From the NCBI GenBank assembly GCA_023458555.1, contig JAEWYS010000020.1:186001-250000 (forward strand): a stretch of 64,000 bases of DNA, in the 5' to 3' direction. The position numbers and the translations under genes are program-made. Source of the stretch: Bacteroidota bacterium. Its GTDB lineage: Bacteria; Bacteroidota; Bacteroidia; Cytophagales; Cytophagaceae. The notes under the pieces are model-generated. The model made no database searches, had not been told where the DNA came from, and saw nothing but the letters and a program-made list of their open reading frames with translations. Shown piece by piece: positions 1-7,812 of the stretch (the stretch's first letter is position 1; every line of letters begins with the position of its first letter).

Positions 1-947
1 TATCTGTGTGGAAGGGAATTGCCCAGGATGCCATCGTTATGAATACAGATGATCTGCTGTGTGTCGGAGCGACTAATAATATTCTGCTTTCTTCTACAAT
101 AGGCAGAAACAAGAATCTGATCCCGGGTGAAGTAATTGCAGCAATTATTAACGGCACAGAAGAGGTTCTGCAAATGCTGAGAGATAATGGAATCGGCATA
201 TACAGCACTGGCGGAGAAACCGCAGATGTCGGAGATCTGGTACGAACTATTATCGTAGACAGCACTGTTACGTGCCGAATGAGAAAGGATCATGTCATAA
301 CCAATGACGGAATCAAGCCCGGACAGGTAATTGTAGGCTTTGCCTCTTATGGTCAGGCTACGTATGAATCAGATTATAATGGCGGAATGGGAAGTAACGG
401 CCTGACTTCTGCCAGACATGATGTATTTGCCAACTATCTTGCCGGTAAATATAAGGAAAGCTATGATCCTCAGGTTCCGGCCAACCTGGTCTACTCCGGA
501 ACGAAACAATTAACTGATGCCATTGAAGGGCTGAAAATTGATGCAGGTAAACTTGTTCTTTCTCCGACAAGAACCTATGCTCCGTTAATGAAAAAGATTC
601 TTGATCATCACAGGCAGGCAATTGGCGGTATTATTCATTGCAGCGGGGGTGGTCAAACAAAAATCCTTCATTTTATTGATCAGCATCATATTATCAAAGA
701 CCGGTTATTGCCGGTACCTCCTCTTTTCAGAATGATTCAGGAAGAAAGCAATACCTCATGGCAGGAAATGTTCAAAGTTTTCAATATGGGTCATCGCCTT
801 GAAATATACACTGATGAACAATCCGCAACTGAGATGATTGATATCGCAAAATCGTTTAACATTGAGGCTGCGATTATTGGCAGGGTTGAACCATCTCCAA
901 TTAAAAAACTCACTATACAGATGGGATCCGAGACTTTCAATTACTAA
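1..947 (+). CDS. purM: Phosphoribosylformylglycinamidine cyclo-ligase (AIR synthase), 5' end cut off
   Basis: Cytosolic enzyme that cyclises FGAM to AIR with ATP, step five of de novo purine synthesis. The frame is open from the left window edge. The first possible start (GTG at 6) falls inside a conserved domain, so the N-terminal part of the protein lies outside the window. Visible are MNTDDLLCVGA (the acidic metal/ATP segment of the family), STGGETADVGDLV, and a C-terminal glycine-rich strand, IHCSGGGQTK. The sequence looks like the long Bacteroidota form. The gene converges on the membrane-protein gene that ends at 937, and their 3' ends overlap by 11 bp. purE and purK lie about 59 kb away, so the purine genes are scattered. 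Confidence 0.93.
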   Translation, partial: SVWKGIAQDAIVMNTDDLLCVGATNNILLSSTIGRNKNLIPGEVIAAIINGTEEVLQMLRDNGIGIYSTGGETADVGDLVRTIIVDSTVTCRMRKDHVITNDGIKPGQVIVGFASYGQATYESDYNGGMGSNGLTSARHDVFANYLAGKYKESYDPQVPANLVYSGTKQLTDAIEGLKIDAGKLVLSPTRTYAPLMKKILDHHRQAIGGIIHCSGGGQTKILHFIDQHHIIKDRLLPVPPLFRMIQEESNTSWQEMFKVFNMGHRLEIYTDEQSATEMIDIAKSFNIEAAIIGRVEPSPIKKLTIQMGSETFNY

Positions 948-1794
948 AAAGAACAGCAAAGGAATAAAGGATTATTAAGCCATCTCCTGCAAAGCTATAG
1001 AAGTAATCGTTTTGATTTTCACCTGTAAATATTATAAATGCAGAAGCAGCGGCATCAAAAGCAAATAGGTGAATTAAAGCTGTTTCTGATACAATAGCAG
1101 AAAACAGAGATAAAATGAGCAAAAAGATGAAACAAACAGCTTTTAGCCCTTTTATCCCTGTTATCGATGAAAAAGTCTTTATTCCCTTATCACTATCTGC
1201 CTTTATATCCCTTATGTCAAACAGCAGGCAAAGAATTAATAATATTAAAAATCTGATTCCAATAAGCATTCCTGCTTTATAAGCATACGCTTCGTATATA
1301 TTCGTATTTGCCTGCAAAAGTGGCAACAAAACACTCACAAGGCTCCAGACTGCTGAGACAACCAGGGCTTTGATAAATGGAACTTCACGCAATGCCCAGA
1401 CTTTTTTATTAATTCTGATACGAAATGAATACGCGAGACTAACCAGCCCGCATGGAACTATGAGCAAAAAAAGATTGCGGTTCAGGAAGGGCAATGTTCC
1501 TGCAATCAGAATAGCCGCCAGTACAAAATTAATTACAAGCAGCTTCTGGTTATTATTAATCCAGTTTTTTCTGACCGACGAAAATAAAGGATTATTTTGG
1601 GAAATCGCATGAACAGAATATATAAACATGACACCAGCACCTACCAATATCAGAACCGGAATCTGAATCCTTATCTCAAGGGAAAGGCTTCTGACGGACG
1701 ACATAGTTAAAAGAATCCCGGCCATTGAGATCAGCCAATTCCCAAACAGGAAATAATCAAACAAACGTGTAAATATTTGAATCAAAGGTCGCAT
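937..1794 (-). CDS. UbiA-like polytopic membrane protein with one Asp-rich motif
   Basis: An integral inner-membrane protein of 285 residues with about seven or eight hydrophobic segments over its whole length. Near residue 195 a cytoplasmic loop reads DIRDIKADSDKGIKTF, which matches the second DxxDxxxD motif of UbiA-type prenyltransferases, followed by a T-G-I-K-G segment also typical of the fold. The first Asp-rich motif expected near residue 65 is not present; that place reads YSVHAISQNN. The call is therefore UbiA superfamily with doubtful prenyltransferase activity. Start is ATG at 1794. A strong hairpin terminator lies just upstream (1805-1830), so the gene is probably not expressed from the ATP synthase operon on the same strand. 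Confidence 0.6.
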   Translation of the reverse strand: MRPLIQIFTRLFDYFLFGNWLISMAGILLTMSSVRSLSLEIRIQIPVLILVGAGVMFIYSVHAISQNNPLFSSVRKNWINNNQKLLVINFVLAAILIAGTLPFLNRNLFLLIVPCGLVSLAYSFRIRINKKVWALREVPFIKALVVSAVWSLVSVLLPLLQANTNIYEAYAYKAGMLIGIRFLILLILCLLFDIRDIKADSDKGIKTFSSITGIKGLKAVCFIFLLILSLFSAIVSETALIHLFAFDAAASAFIIFTGENQNDYFYSFAGDGLIILYSFAVLFSN

Positions 1795-1804
1795 ACGGCA
1801 AAAA

Positions 1805-1830
1805 AAAAGCTCACTTTGAAGTGAGCTTTT
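1805..1830 (-). terminator. Rho-independent terminator of the ATP synthase operon
   Basis: Perfect inverted repeat: AAAAGCTCACTT, two unpaired bases, AAGTGAGCTTTT. It is followed on the minus strand by more T residues. It lies 19 bp beyond the atpG stop codon and before the UbiA-like gene. Confidence 0.88.
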
Positions 1831-1848
1831 CCATTTAATATTGACTTT

Positions 1849-2724
1849 TTATCCCTTCAAGGCTTCGGCACCACCAACAATCTCAAGGATTTCTGTTGTA
1901 ATAGCAGCCTGACGCCCTCTGTTGTATGACAATCTTAATTCCTTCAGCAGTTCCGATGCATTATCGGTAGCCTTATCCATTGCAGTCATTCTTGCTCCGT
2001 TTTCTGAGGCATTAGACTCAAGTAAAGCTTTATAAAACTGAATTTTAAGGGTCTTGGGTATCAGCTCCTGAATCAACTCGATCTTTGAAGGTTCAAAGAT
2101 GTAGTCTGTATTCAGAGTCCTATCAACATTCTCTTCTGTTGTCTCCTGGACAATAGGGAGAAACTGATGCGTTTTAACAATCTGAGTAGCTACATTCTTA
2201 AACTCATTATAAACGATCTCTACTTTATCATATGTGCCAGTAAGAAAACCATTCATAACGTACTCAGCAACTTTTCTGACATTGTCAAAATCTAACCGGG
2301 AAAAGATTGTTACAAACTGATCGAGCGTTTTGTAGCCACGACGCTGCATAAAATCATTCCCTTTTTTCCCTAAAGTGAGCACATCCACCTGCATCCCTTT
2401 ATATTTGGACTCCAGAAGATTAACAACAGCCTTCCCAATATTTGCATTAAATGCACCTGCAAGCCCTCTGTCAGAAGTAAGCATAACCACTAATACTTTC
2501 TCTACTGGTCGCTCTTCTGCCAGTGGATTATGGAAACTACTATCCAGAGTGGCAGTAATATTATCCAATATTCCTTTTAGCTTTTCAGAATAGGGACGGA
2601 TTTTCACAATACTGTCCTGAGCCCTTCTGAGCTTTGCAGCAGCAACCATTTTCATGGCCTTAGTCATTTGCTGTGTTGTACGAACAGACTGTATTCTTCC
2701 TCTTACTTCCTTAAGACTCGCCAT
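1849..2724 (-). CDS. atpG: ATP synthase F1 subunit gamma
   Basis: Central rotating stalk of the F1 sector; it couples proton flow through the c-ring to catalysis in alpha3beta3. At 291 residues it has the usual length. The N-terminal helix MASLKEVRGRIQSVRTTQQM and the C-terminal helix (NRGRQAAITTEILEIVGGAEA) are the two conserved coiled-coil strands of gamma. It is the last gene of the operon, 2 bp after atpA, and is followed by a terminator at 1805-1830. The beta (atpD) and epsilon (atpC) genes, which follow gamma in many bacteria, are not here; in Bacteroidota they normally form a separate locus. Confidence 0.97.
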   Translation of the reverse strand: MASLKEVRGRIQSVRTTQQMTKAMKMVAAAKLRRAQDSIVKIRPYSEKLKGILDNITATLDSSFHNPLAEERPVEKVLVVMLTSDRGLAGAFNANIGKAVVNLLESKYKGMQVDVLTLGKKGNDFMQRRGYKTLDQFVTIFSRLDFDNVRKVAEYVMNGFLTGTYDKVEIVYNEFKNVATQIVKTHQFLPIVQETTEENVDRTLNTDYIFEPSKIELIQELIPKTLKIQFYKALLESNASENGARMTAMDKATDNASELLKELRLSYNRGRQAAITTEILEIVGGAEALKG

Positions 2725-2726
2725 AA

Positions 2727-4307
2727 TTATTGAGCATATTTTTTAGCAAGATCCTTTGCAACCTGACCTAAAACACCGGTTACAGAGTCATCAAACTTAC
2801 CAGATCTAACAGCATTCAATGTATCTTTATGCTGAGCAACCAAAAGTGCGAAATATTCTTTCTGGAATTTCTTAACTTCGTTTACAGGCACATTGTCAAT
2901 AAACCCTTTGGTAGAAGCATAAATTATAGCAACTTGCTGCTCTACAGGGATTGGGGAATACTGAGCCTGTTTTAATATTTCCTGATTTCTCTTTCCTCTT
3001 TCGATAGTAAGCTTGGTAGCAGGGTCAAGATCAGAACCGAATTTTGCAAATGCTTCCAATTCTCTAAACTGGGCCTGATCAAGTTTCAGGGTTCCTGCAA
3101 CTTTCTTCATTGACTTAATCTGCGCACTACCACCTACACGGGATACAGAAATACCCACGTTGATCGCAGGTCTTACACCTGATAAGAATAGATTAGACTC
3201 AAGGAATATCTGCCCATCGGTAATAGATATTACGTTAGTTGGTATATATGCAGACACGTCACCGGCCTGTGTTTCAATAATCGGAAGAGCAGTTAATGAA
3301 CCACCCCCTTTTACTTTTCCTTTCAGAGAATCTGGAAGATCGTTCATCTGACTCGCAATAGAATCAGAAGCATTAATCTTAGCAGCTCTTTCCAATAAGC
3401 GGCTGTGAAGATAAAATACATCTCCGGGATAAGCTTCACGTCCCGGCGGTCTTCTCAACAACAAAGAAACTTCACGGTATGCTACTGCCTGCTTGGAAAG
3501 ATCATCATATACCACAAGAGCAGGTCTTCCTGTATCTCTGAAATATTCTCCGATAGCTGCTCCGGTAAATGGAGCATAGAACTGCATAGGAGCAGAGTCG
3601 GACGCAGACGCAGCCACAATAATTGTGTATGCCATTGCTCCGCCTTTTTCAAGAGCATTGACAATTTGAGCTACTGTTGATGCTTTTTGCCCGATAGCAA
3701 CATAAATACAGAATACAGGCTCCCCTTTATCATAATATTCTCTCTGATTCAGAATAGCATCAATAGCAACAGCCGTTTTACCCGTCTGCCTGTCTCCGAT
3801 GATAAGCTCACGCTGTCCTCTTCCGATCGGAATCATTGCATCAACAGAAATGATACCGGTTTGTAAAGGTTCATTTACAGGCTGTCTGTAAATTACGCCG
3901 GGAGCCTTTCTCTCTAAAGGCATGTCATACAATTCTCCGGCGATTGGCCCTTTTCCGTCAATAGGATTTCCAAGAGTATCAACAACTCTTCCAACCATCC
4001 CTTCTCCACATTTAATGCTGGCAATACGGTTTGTTCTTCGAACAGTTGCTCCCTCTTTAATACCGCTATAATCACCCAGACATACTGCACCCACATTATC
4101 CTCTTCCAGGTTTAGAACAAGCCCGCGCAGACCGTTTTCAAACTCGATCAACTCTCCCGCCTGAGCTTTTGTTAATCCGTAAATACGGGCAACACCGTCA
4201 CCAATTTGAAGTACGGTCCCCACTTCTTCAAGTTCTGCTTCTGTTTTGAAGTTTGAGAGCTGTTCTCTCAGAATCGCAGAAACTTCATCTGGTCTAACTT
4301 CTACCAT
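2727..4307 (-). CDS. atpA: ATP synthase F1 subunit alpha
   Basis: Non-catalytic nucleotide-binding subunit of F1. The 526 residues show the family order: N-terminal beta barrel, nucleotide-binding domain with Walker A GDRQTGKTA near residue 172, the visual signature PAINVGISVSRVGGSAQ near residue 385, and a helical C-terminal domain. Spacing to atpH upstream and to atpG downstream is 2 bp on each side, which suggests translational coupling. Start is ATG at 4307. Confidence 0.98.
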   Translation of the reverse strand: MVEVRPDEVSAILREQLSNFKTEAELEEVGTVLQIGDGVARIYGLTKAQAGELIEFENGLRGLVLNLEEDNVGAVCLGDYSGIKEGATVRRTNRIASIKCGEGMVGRVVDTLGNPIDGKGPIAGELYDMPLERKAPGVIYRQPVNEPLQTGIISVDAMIPIGRGQRELIIGDRQTGKTAVAIDAILNQREYYDKGEPVFCIYVAIGQKASTVAQIVNALEKGGAMAYTIIVAASASDSAPMQFYAPFTGAAIGEYFRDTGRPALVVYDDLSKQAVAYREVSLLLRRPPGREAYPGDVFYLHSRLLERAAKINASDSIASQMNDLPDSLKGKVKGGGSLTALPIIETQAGDVSAYIPTNVISITDGQIFLESNLFLSGVRPAINVGISVSRVGGSAQIKSMKKVAGTLKLDQAQFRELEAFAKFGSDLDPATKLTIERGKRNQEILKQAQYSPIPVEQQVAIIYASTKGFIDNVPVNEVKKFQKEYFALLVAQHKDTLNAVRSGKFDDSVTGVLGQVAKDLAKKYAQ

Positions 4308-4309
4308 GA

Positions 4310-4870
4310 TTAATATTTAGCTATGTATGGATTATCTTTAAATTTATTTTTTAAACTATTGATTTTGCTCTTTACAGACTGATCAATCTGAAAATCGTCA
4401 ACTGTAAGAACAAAACCGCCTAGCAGAGATCTGTCAATTTTTTCAATAAGCTCGATGGATGTTTTTCCCGAAATCTTATTGACTAAATGCTTAACTTTTT
4501 CTTTCTGCTCACCATTCAGTGCTGTTACTGAAACAACCTCAGCCTCCTGAATTCCTTTCAAATGCTTATACTGCTTATCAAACTCCAGGGCTATCTGTGG
4601 CAGATAGCCTTCCCTTCCTTTTCTTGCGAGCAGATCAAAAAAAGCCGCAGTTAGCTGCCCCACTTTGCCTTTAAATAAAGCATTCAGTATGGCCTTTTTC
4701 TTATCGTGGGAAACAACCGGGCTTTTCAGTATTCTGGAAAACTGAGCACTGCTTTTAGTAACCTGAGTTAAAAGCAGCATATCTTTACTTACTTCCTCCA
4801 GCAATCCCTTTTCTTTAGCAAGTCCAAGCAGTGACTTAGCATATCTGGAAGCAACTATCGATTCTTTCAT
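4310..4870 (-). CDS. atpH: ATP synthase F1 subunit delta
   Basis: Peripheral-stalk subunit that holds alpha3beta3 to the b subunits. At 186 residues it has normal length. The N-terminal helical bundle opens with VASRYAKSLLGLAKEKG, typical of the OSCP/delta family, and the C-terminal region contains the conserved IDRSLLGGFVLTVDD segment. It lies in the atp operon, 2 bp from both atpF and atpA. Confidence 0.95.
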   Translation of the reverse strand: MKESIVASRYAKSLLGLAKEKGLLEEVSKDMLLLTQVTKSSAQFSRILKSPVVSHDKKKAILNALFKGKVGQLTAAFFDLLARKGREGYLPQIALEFDKQYKHLKGIQEAEVVSVTALNGEQKEKVKHLVNKISGKTSIELIEKIDRSLLGGFVLTVDDFQIDQSVKSKINSLKNKFKDNPYIAKY

Positions 4871-4872
4871 GC

Positions 4873-5367
4873 TTAGCTCAGATTTACTTCTTTCATATAC
4901 ACATCAACCAGCTCTTTCTGCGCAGTCGGATTCTCAAGCTCTTTTCTTAAAAGCTTCTCCGCTATTTCTATAGATAGGCCTGCAGCCATATTGCGCACCT
5001 CAGTCAATGCCGCCTGCTTTTCAGTAATAATGGCAGCCTTAGCGCTTTCAATCATACGATTGCTTTCCACTGCAGCTTTCCCTTTTGCTTCTTCAATAAT
5101 CCCATTTGCCGCATCATTCGCCAGCTTTAAAATCTGGTCTCTCTCAACTCTGGCATCCTGCAGCAGCTTTTCATTCTCAGCCTTCAGGTTTTCCATTTCA
5201 AGTCTTGCACGCTTTGCTGATTCAAGCGCTCCTTCGATGGCACGGTCACGATCATCCAAAGCAGATAAAATCGGTTTCCAGGCAAACTTTCCCAACAAAA
5301 ATAAAATAATCAGAAAAAGAGCGGTCTGCCAAAAGATTAATCCTAATCCGGGGGTTACTATATCCAT
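4873..5367 (-). CDS. atpF: ATP synthase F0 subunit b
   Basis: Peripheral stalk of the F0 sector. The 164 residues start with one membrane span (about residues 8-28, LGLIFWQTALFLIILFLLG) and continue as a long charged helix (coiled coil, about residues 35-150) that dimerises and reaches to delta. It is separated from atpE by 92 bp that hold a strong hairpin (5415-5449), the only wide gap in the atp cluster. Confidence 0.96.
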   Translation of the reverse strand: MDIVTPGLGLIFWQTALFLIILFLLGKFAWKPILSALDDRDRAIEGALESAKRARLEMENLKAENEKLLQDARVERDQILKLANDAANGIIEEAKGKAAVESNRMIESAKAAIITEKQAALTEVRNMAAGLSIEIAEKLLRKELENPTAQKELVDVYMKEVNLS

Positions 5368-5414
5368 TTTAATTTATCTATAGAGTTGTTTTGTTATTTT
5401 CTCGAAAGAAGAGA

Positions 5415-5449
5415 ACTCCTGATACCAGCCTATCGCCGATATCAGGAGT
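5415..5449 (-). promoter_or_regulatory. Intercistronic hairpin between atpE and atpF
   Basis: Inverted repeat ACTCCTGATA (5415-5424) and TATCAGGAGT (5440-5449) with a 15-base loop. No T-tract follows on the minus strand, so it is not a classical terminator. Its position directly after atpE, whose product is needed in many copies per complex, suggests a role in mRNA processing, stability or partial termination. That role is inference. Confidence 0.6.
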
Positions 5450-5459
5450 AAGGTCTGAA

Positions 5460-5705
5460 TTACTTAAGAGCGACTAGAAGACAAACAACTACCGCAAACA
5501 GAGCAACACCTTCAATGAAGGCAGATGCAATAAGCATAGCTGTCTGAATTTTACCGCTTTCGGCAGGCTGTCTTGCAATTGACTCAACTGCAGTACCACC
5601 AATTCTGCCAATACCAAGACCTGCGCCTAACGCAGCAATACCAGCCCCGATACTAGCACCAAGGAAAGCCCAGCCTAAATCAGCCAGAAACATCATGTTA
5701 AACAT
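5460..5705 (-). CDS. atpE: ATP synthase F0 subunit c
   Basis: Proteolipid that forms the rotating c-ring. It has 81 residues and two transmembrane helices joined by the polar loop RQPAESG. The second helix carries the ion-binding glutamate in ASAFIEGVALFAVVV. The residue after this Glu is Gly rather than Ser or Thr, and the first helix shows GAGLGIGR with no Gln, so the Na+ ligand pattern is absent and a proton-driven ring is likely. It lies 39 bp after atpB. Confidence 0.96.
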   Translation of the reverse strand: MFNMMFLADLGWAFLGASIGAGIAALGAGLGIGRIGGTAVESIARQPAESGKIQTAMLIASAFIEGVALFAVVVCLLVALK

Positions 5706-5744
5706 AATAAAACTATTTATATATAAAGTGAAACAAGTTTCCGA

Positions 5745-6794
5745 TTAATACAATGCTTTGTCAAGGTCATGATCGCTGTGAGCATGCTCATCAACCGCAG
5801 CACCCAGATACATGGCAGAAAGCAATGTAAATATATATGCCTGCAGAATCGCAACAAACAACTCAAGTGCCATCATAAATATGGCAAACGGAAGGCTTAT
5901 CAAGCTGGCTGCTGCACTTTTAAATATGAAGATCAGACATAATAAGCTCAATATAATAATATGCCCGGCTGTTACATTGGCAAACAACCTGACCATAAGA
6001 GAGAATGGCTTGGTAAACATACTTACAACTTCAATCGGCACCATCAAAAACTTAATCGGAAGCGGTAGTCCAGGAGGATTAAAAATATGTCCCCAGTAAT
6101 ATTTGTTTCCGGAAAAACATGTGATGATAAAGGTAAAAAGCGCAAGCACCATTGTTACCGCAAGATTTCCTGTAAGGTTAGCTCCACCCGGTACAAGGCC
6201 CAGAAGGTTGTTAAACCAGATAAAAAAGAATATGGTTAGCAGATAAGGCATGAAACGTTCATACTTGGGCCCTATCATGCTTTTACCGATATCATCTCTT
6301 ATATATACAATAATGGGTTCAAAAAACGATTGTAATCCACTTGGAGCAGATACCGGATTTTTCTTGTATTTACCGGCGATCGATATAAAGATAACCAGAA
6401 GAAGAACAACACTTAGAAATAATGACGCAACATTCTTGGTAATCGAAAGATCATAAAAGACCTCATCCTTATTTTCTGAAACGATATGATCATGGCTATC
6501 CAGTATGTACCCCATATAGGAATGGGTCGGATTATGAAATTTAGAGGACATAAAAAATACCAATCCTTTTTCCTGGGAAAAAAGAATCACTGGCAGCGGA
6601 ATACTAATATGCGTTTCACCGATTGTGGCAAAATGCCATTCATGAGCATCTACAATATGATGCATGATTGTCTCTCCCGGGTTAAAGTCTGATTCCGCAT
6701 GCTCCACTGAAGAATCTCCTCCAACATTCTCTGCTTTAGCCAGATAATCACCCCCCAGCACAAGTAACAAAAGAATTTTTATTATACTTTTCAT
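5745..6794 (-). CDS. atpB: ATP synthase F0 subunit a, with N-terminal extension
   Basis: Forms the proton half-channels next to the c-ring. The 349 residues are longer than the roughly 250-270 of most bacteria. The extra N-terminal part has a signal-like segment (KSIIKILLLLVLGGDYLAKAE) and then a histidine-rich stretch (HHIVDAHEWHFATIGETH), as known from other Bacteroidota. The essential arginine lies in SLMVRLFANVTAGH near residue 267. The C-terminus is rich in His and Asp (DEHAHSDHDLD). It is 4 bp after the AtpI-like gene. Confidence 0.95.
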   Translation of the reverse strand: MKSIIKILLLLVLGGDYLAKAENVGGDSSVEHAESDFNPGETIMHHIVDAHEWHFATIGETHISIPLPVILFSQEKGLVFFMSSKFHNPTHSYMGYILDSHDHIVSENKDEVFYDLSITKNVASLFLSVVLLLVIFISIAGKYKKNPVSAPSGLQSFFEPIIVYIRDDIGKSMIGPKYERFMPYLLTIFFFIWFNNLLGLVPGGANLTGNLAVTMVLALFTFIITCFSGNKYYWGHIFNPPGLPLPIKFLMVPIEVVSMFTKPFSLMVRLFANVTAGHIIILSLLCLIFIFKSAAASLISLPFAIFMMALELFVAILQAYIFTLLSAMYLGAAVDEHAHSDHDLDKALY

Positions 6795-6798
6795 TGCT

Positions 6799-7188
6799 CT
6801 ACTTAAAATCGTGGCGCAAGTTACGTATTAAGGTATAAATTTCAAATGAAGTATATACCAAATACAAGTACATAAAGTTCAAAACAAATCCTATTTTGTA
6901 TTCAACTTTGAAAAATGCAAAACAAAATACATATATTAATGATAACAGAAAGCGCATCCCCATACTAGTAAAGTAGAACATATGGAATTCCTGCACACTT
7001 TTTAAGCCCTGTGAAGCAATCAGATGACTTGCCGCTATAACTATAAAAAAGAAAAGATTACTGTACCAGTACGTATAATGCACCAGCTCATTACTCCCGA
7101 ATAATTCCCAGCCCAGATATCCTGAAAAATTTATCAGAAAAAACAGCAGGAATACCCGCTTATAAAATGAAGAGATTTTTGTTGCCAT
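6799..7188 (-). CDS. AtpI-like small membrane protein of the atp operon
   Basis: Hydrophobic protein of 129 residues with four predicted membrane spans (about residues 10-30, 42-60, 78-96, 100-120) and basic ends. Sequence identity to AtpI is not obvious by eye. However, its size, four-helix layout and place between atpZ (6 bp) and atpB (4 bp) match AtpI, the assembly factor for the c-ring. I infer that role; a lineage-specific protein cannot be excluded. Confidence 0.6.
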   Translation of the reverse strand: MATKISSFYKRVFLLFFLINFSGYLGWELFGSNELVHYTYWYSNLFFFIVIAASHLIASQGLKSVQEFHMFYFTSMGMRFLLSLIYVFCFAFFKVEYKIGFVLNFMYLYLVYTSFEIYTLIRNLRHDFK

Positions 7189-7194
7189 CTTGGA

Positions 7195-7416
7195 TTACCT
7201 TGTCACGGATTTAATTGCAAAGTAAATAGAAGAAATGACAGCAAACAACAACAAAAAGACAGTAAACAAATGGCTCTTAACCTGAAAATATTCGTCCAGC
7301 TTTAATCCGGCCCAGGCAGCCAGACAAAAAGTTACAACCATTTGCATGGCAATGCCGGAAAACTTAACGTACGTCTTAAGCTGATTTTTCCTTTGCTGGT
7401 TCTTGTCCGAATTCAT
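7195..7416 (-). CDS. atpZ: AtpZ/AtpI family protein
   Basis: Short protein of 73 residues with a basic N-terminus (NSDKNQQRKNQLKTY) and two membrane hairpin helices (about 19-40 and 47-67), the layout of AtpZ proteins that precede F-type ATP synthase genes and are linked to cation uptake or assembly. The helix-turn segment AWAGLKLDEYF is typical of the family. Its first 41 bp overlap the 3' end of the bactofilin gene, so the two are translated from the same message. Confidence 0.8.
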   Translation of the reverse strand: MNSDKNQQRKNQLKTYVKFSGIAMQMVVTFCLAAWAGLKLDEYFQVKSHLFTVFLLLFAVISSIYFAIKSVTR

Positions 7417-7798
7417 TGGCTCCTTTTTTCAGATCCTTCACTACTGCCCCCATCTTGCAGCTTCCATTTATAACTGCACCTTCCTCTACTCTCAGCTTAT
7501 TCGTATTAATATCTCCGTTTATAACAGCTGTAGGCTTAAGAATTAATAACTCAGACACTTCAATTACTCCTGTAATATTCCCTGCAATCTCCGCATTTTG
7601 TGCATATACATTACCATTAATCTCTGCGGTCTGACCAATATTAACCTTGGCTTTTGTCTTAAGATTGCCAAGAAGCTTTCCGTCCACTGATATATTTCCT
7701 ACAGTATCAATATTCCCTTCAATAACCGTCCCCTTACCAACGATTGTACTTGATTTTATAATCTCAGCCATTTCCTTTTTATCAGCTTTCGCAAACAT
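7376..7798 (-). CDS. Bactofilin (polymer-forming cytoskeletal protein)
   Basis: The 140 residues fold as a short right-handed beta helix: residues 18-112 repeat a pattern of hydrophobic and glycine positions (for example VEGNIDTVGNISVDGKL, INGNVYAQNAEIAGNITG). The tail is charged (about 117-140). Bactofilins polymerise without nucleotides and often position peptidoglycan enzymes. The gene sits 14 bp downstream of a degenerate M23 protein, the partnership known from CcmA/Csd and BacA/LmdC, and runs directly into the ATP synthase genes. Confidence 0.9.
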   Translation of the reverse strand: MFAKADKKEMAEIIKSSTIVGKGTVIEGNIDTVGNISVDGKLLGNLKTKAKVNIGQTAEINGNVYAQNAEIAGNITGVIEVSELLILKPTAVINGDINTNKLRVEEGAVINGSCKMGAVVKDLKKGANEFGQEPAKEKSA

Positions 7799-7812
7799 GT
7801 GATTTCTATATT

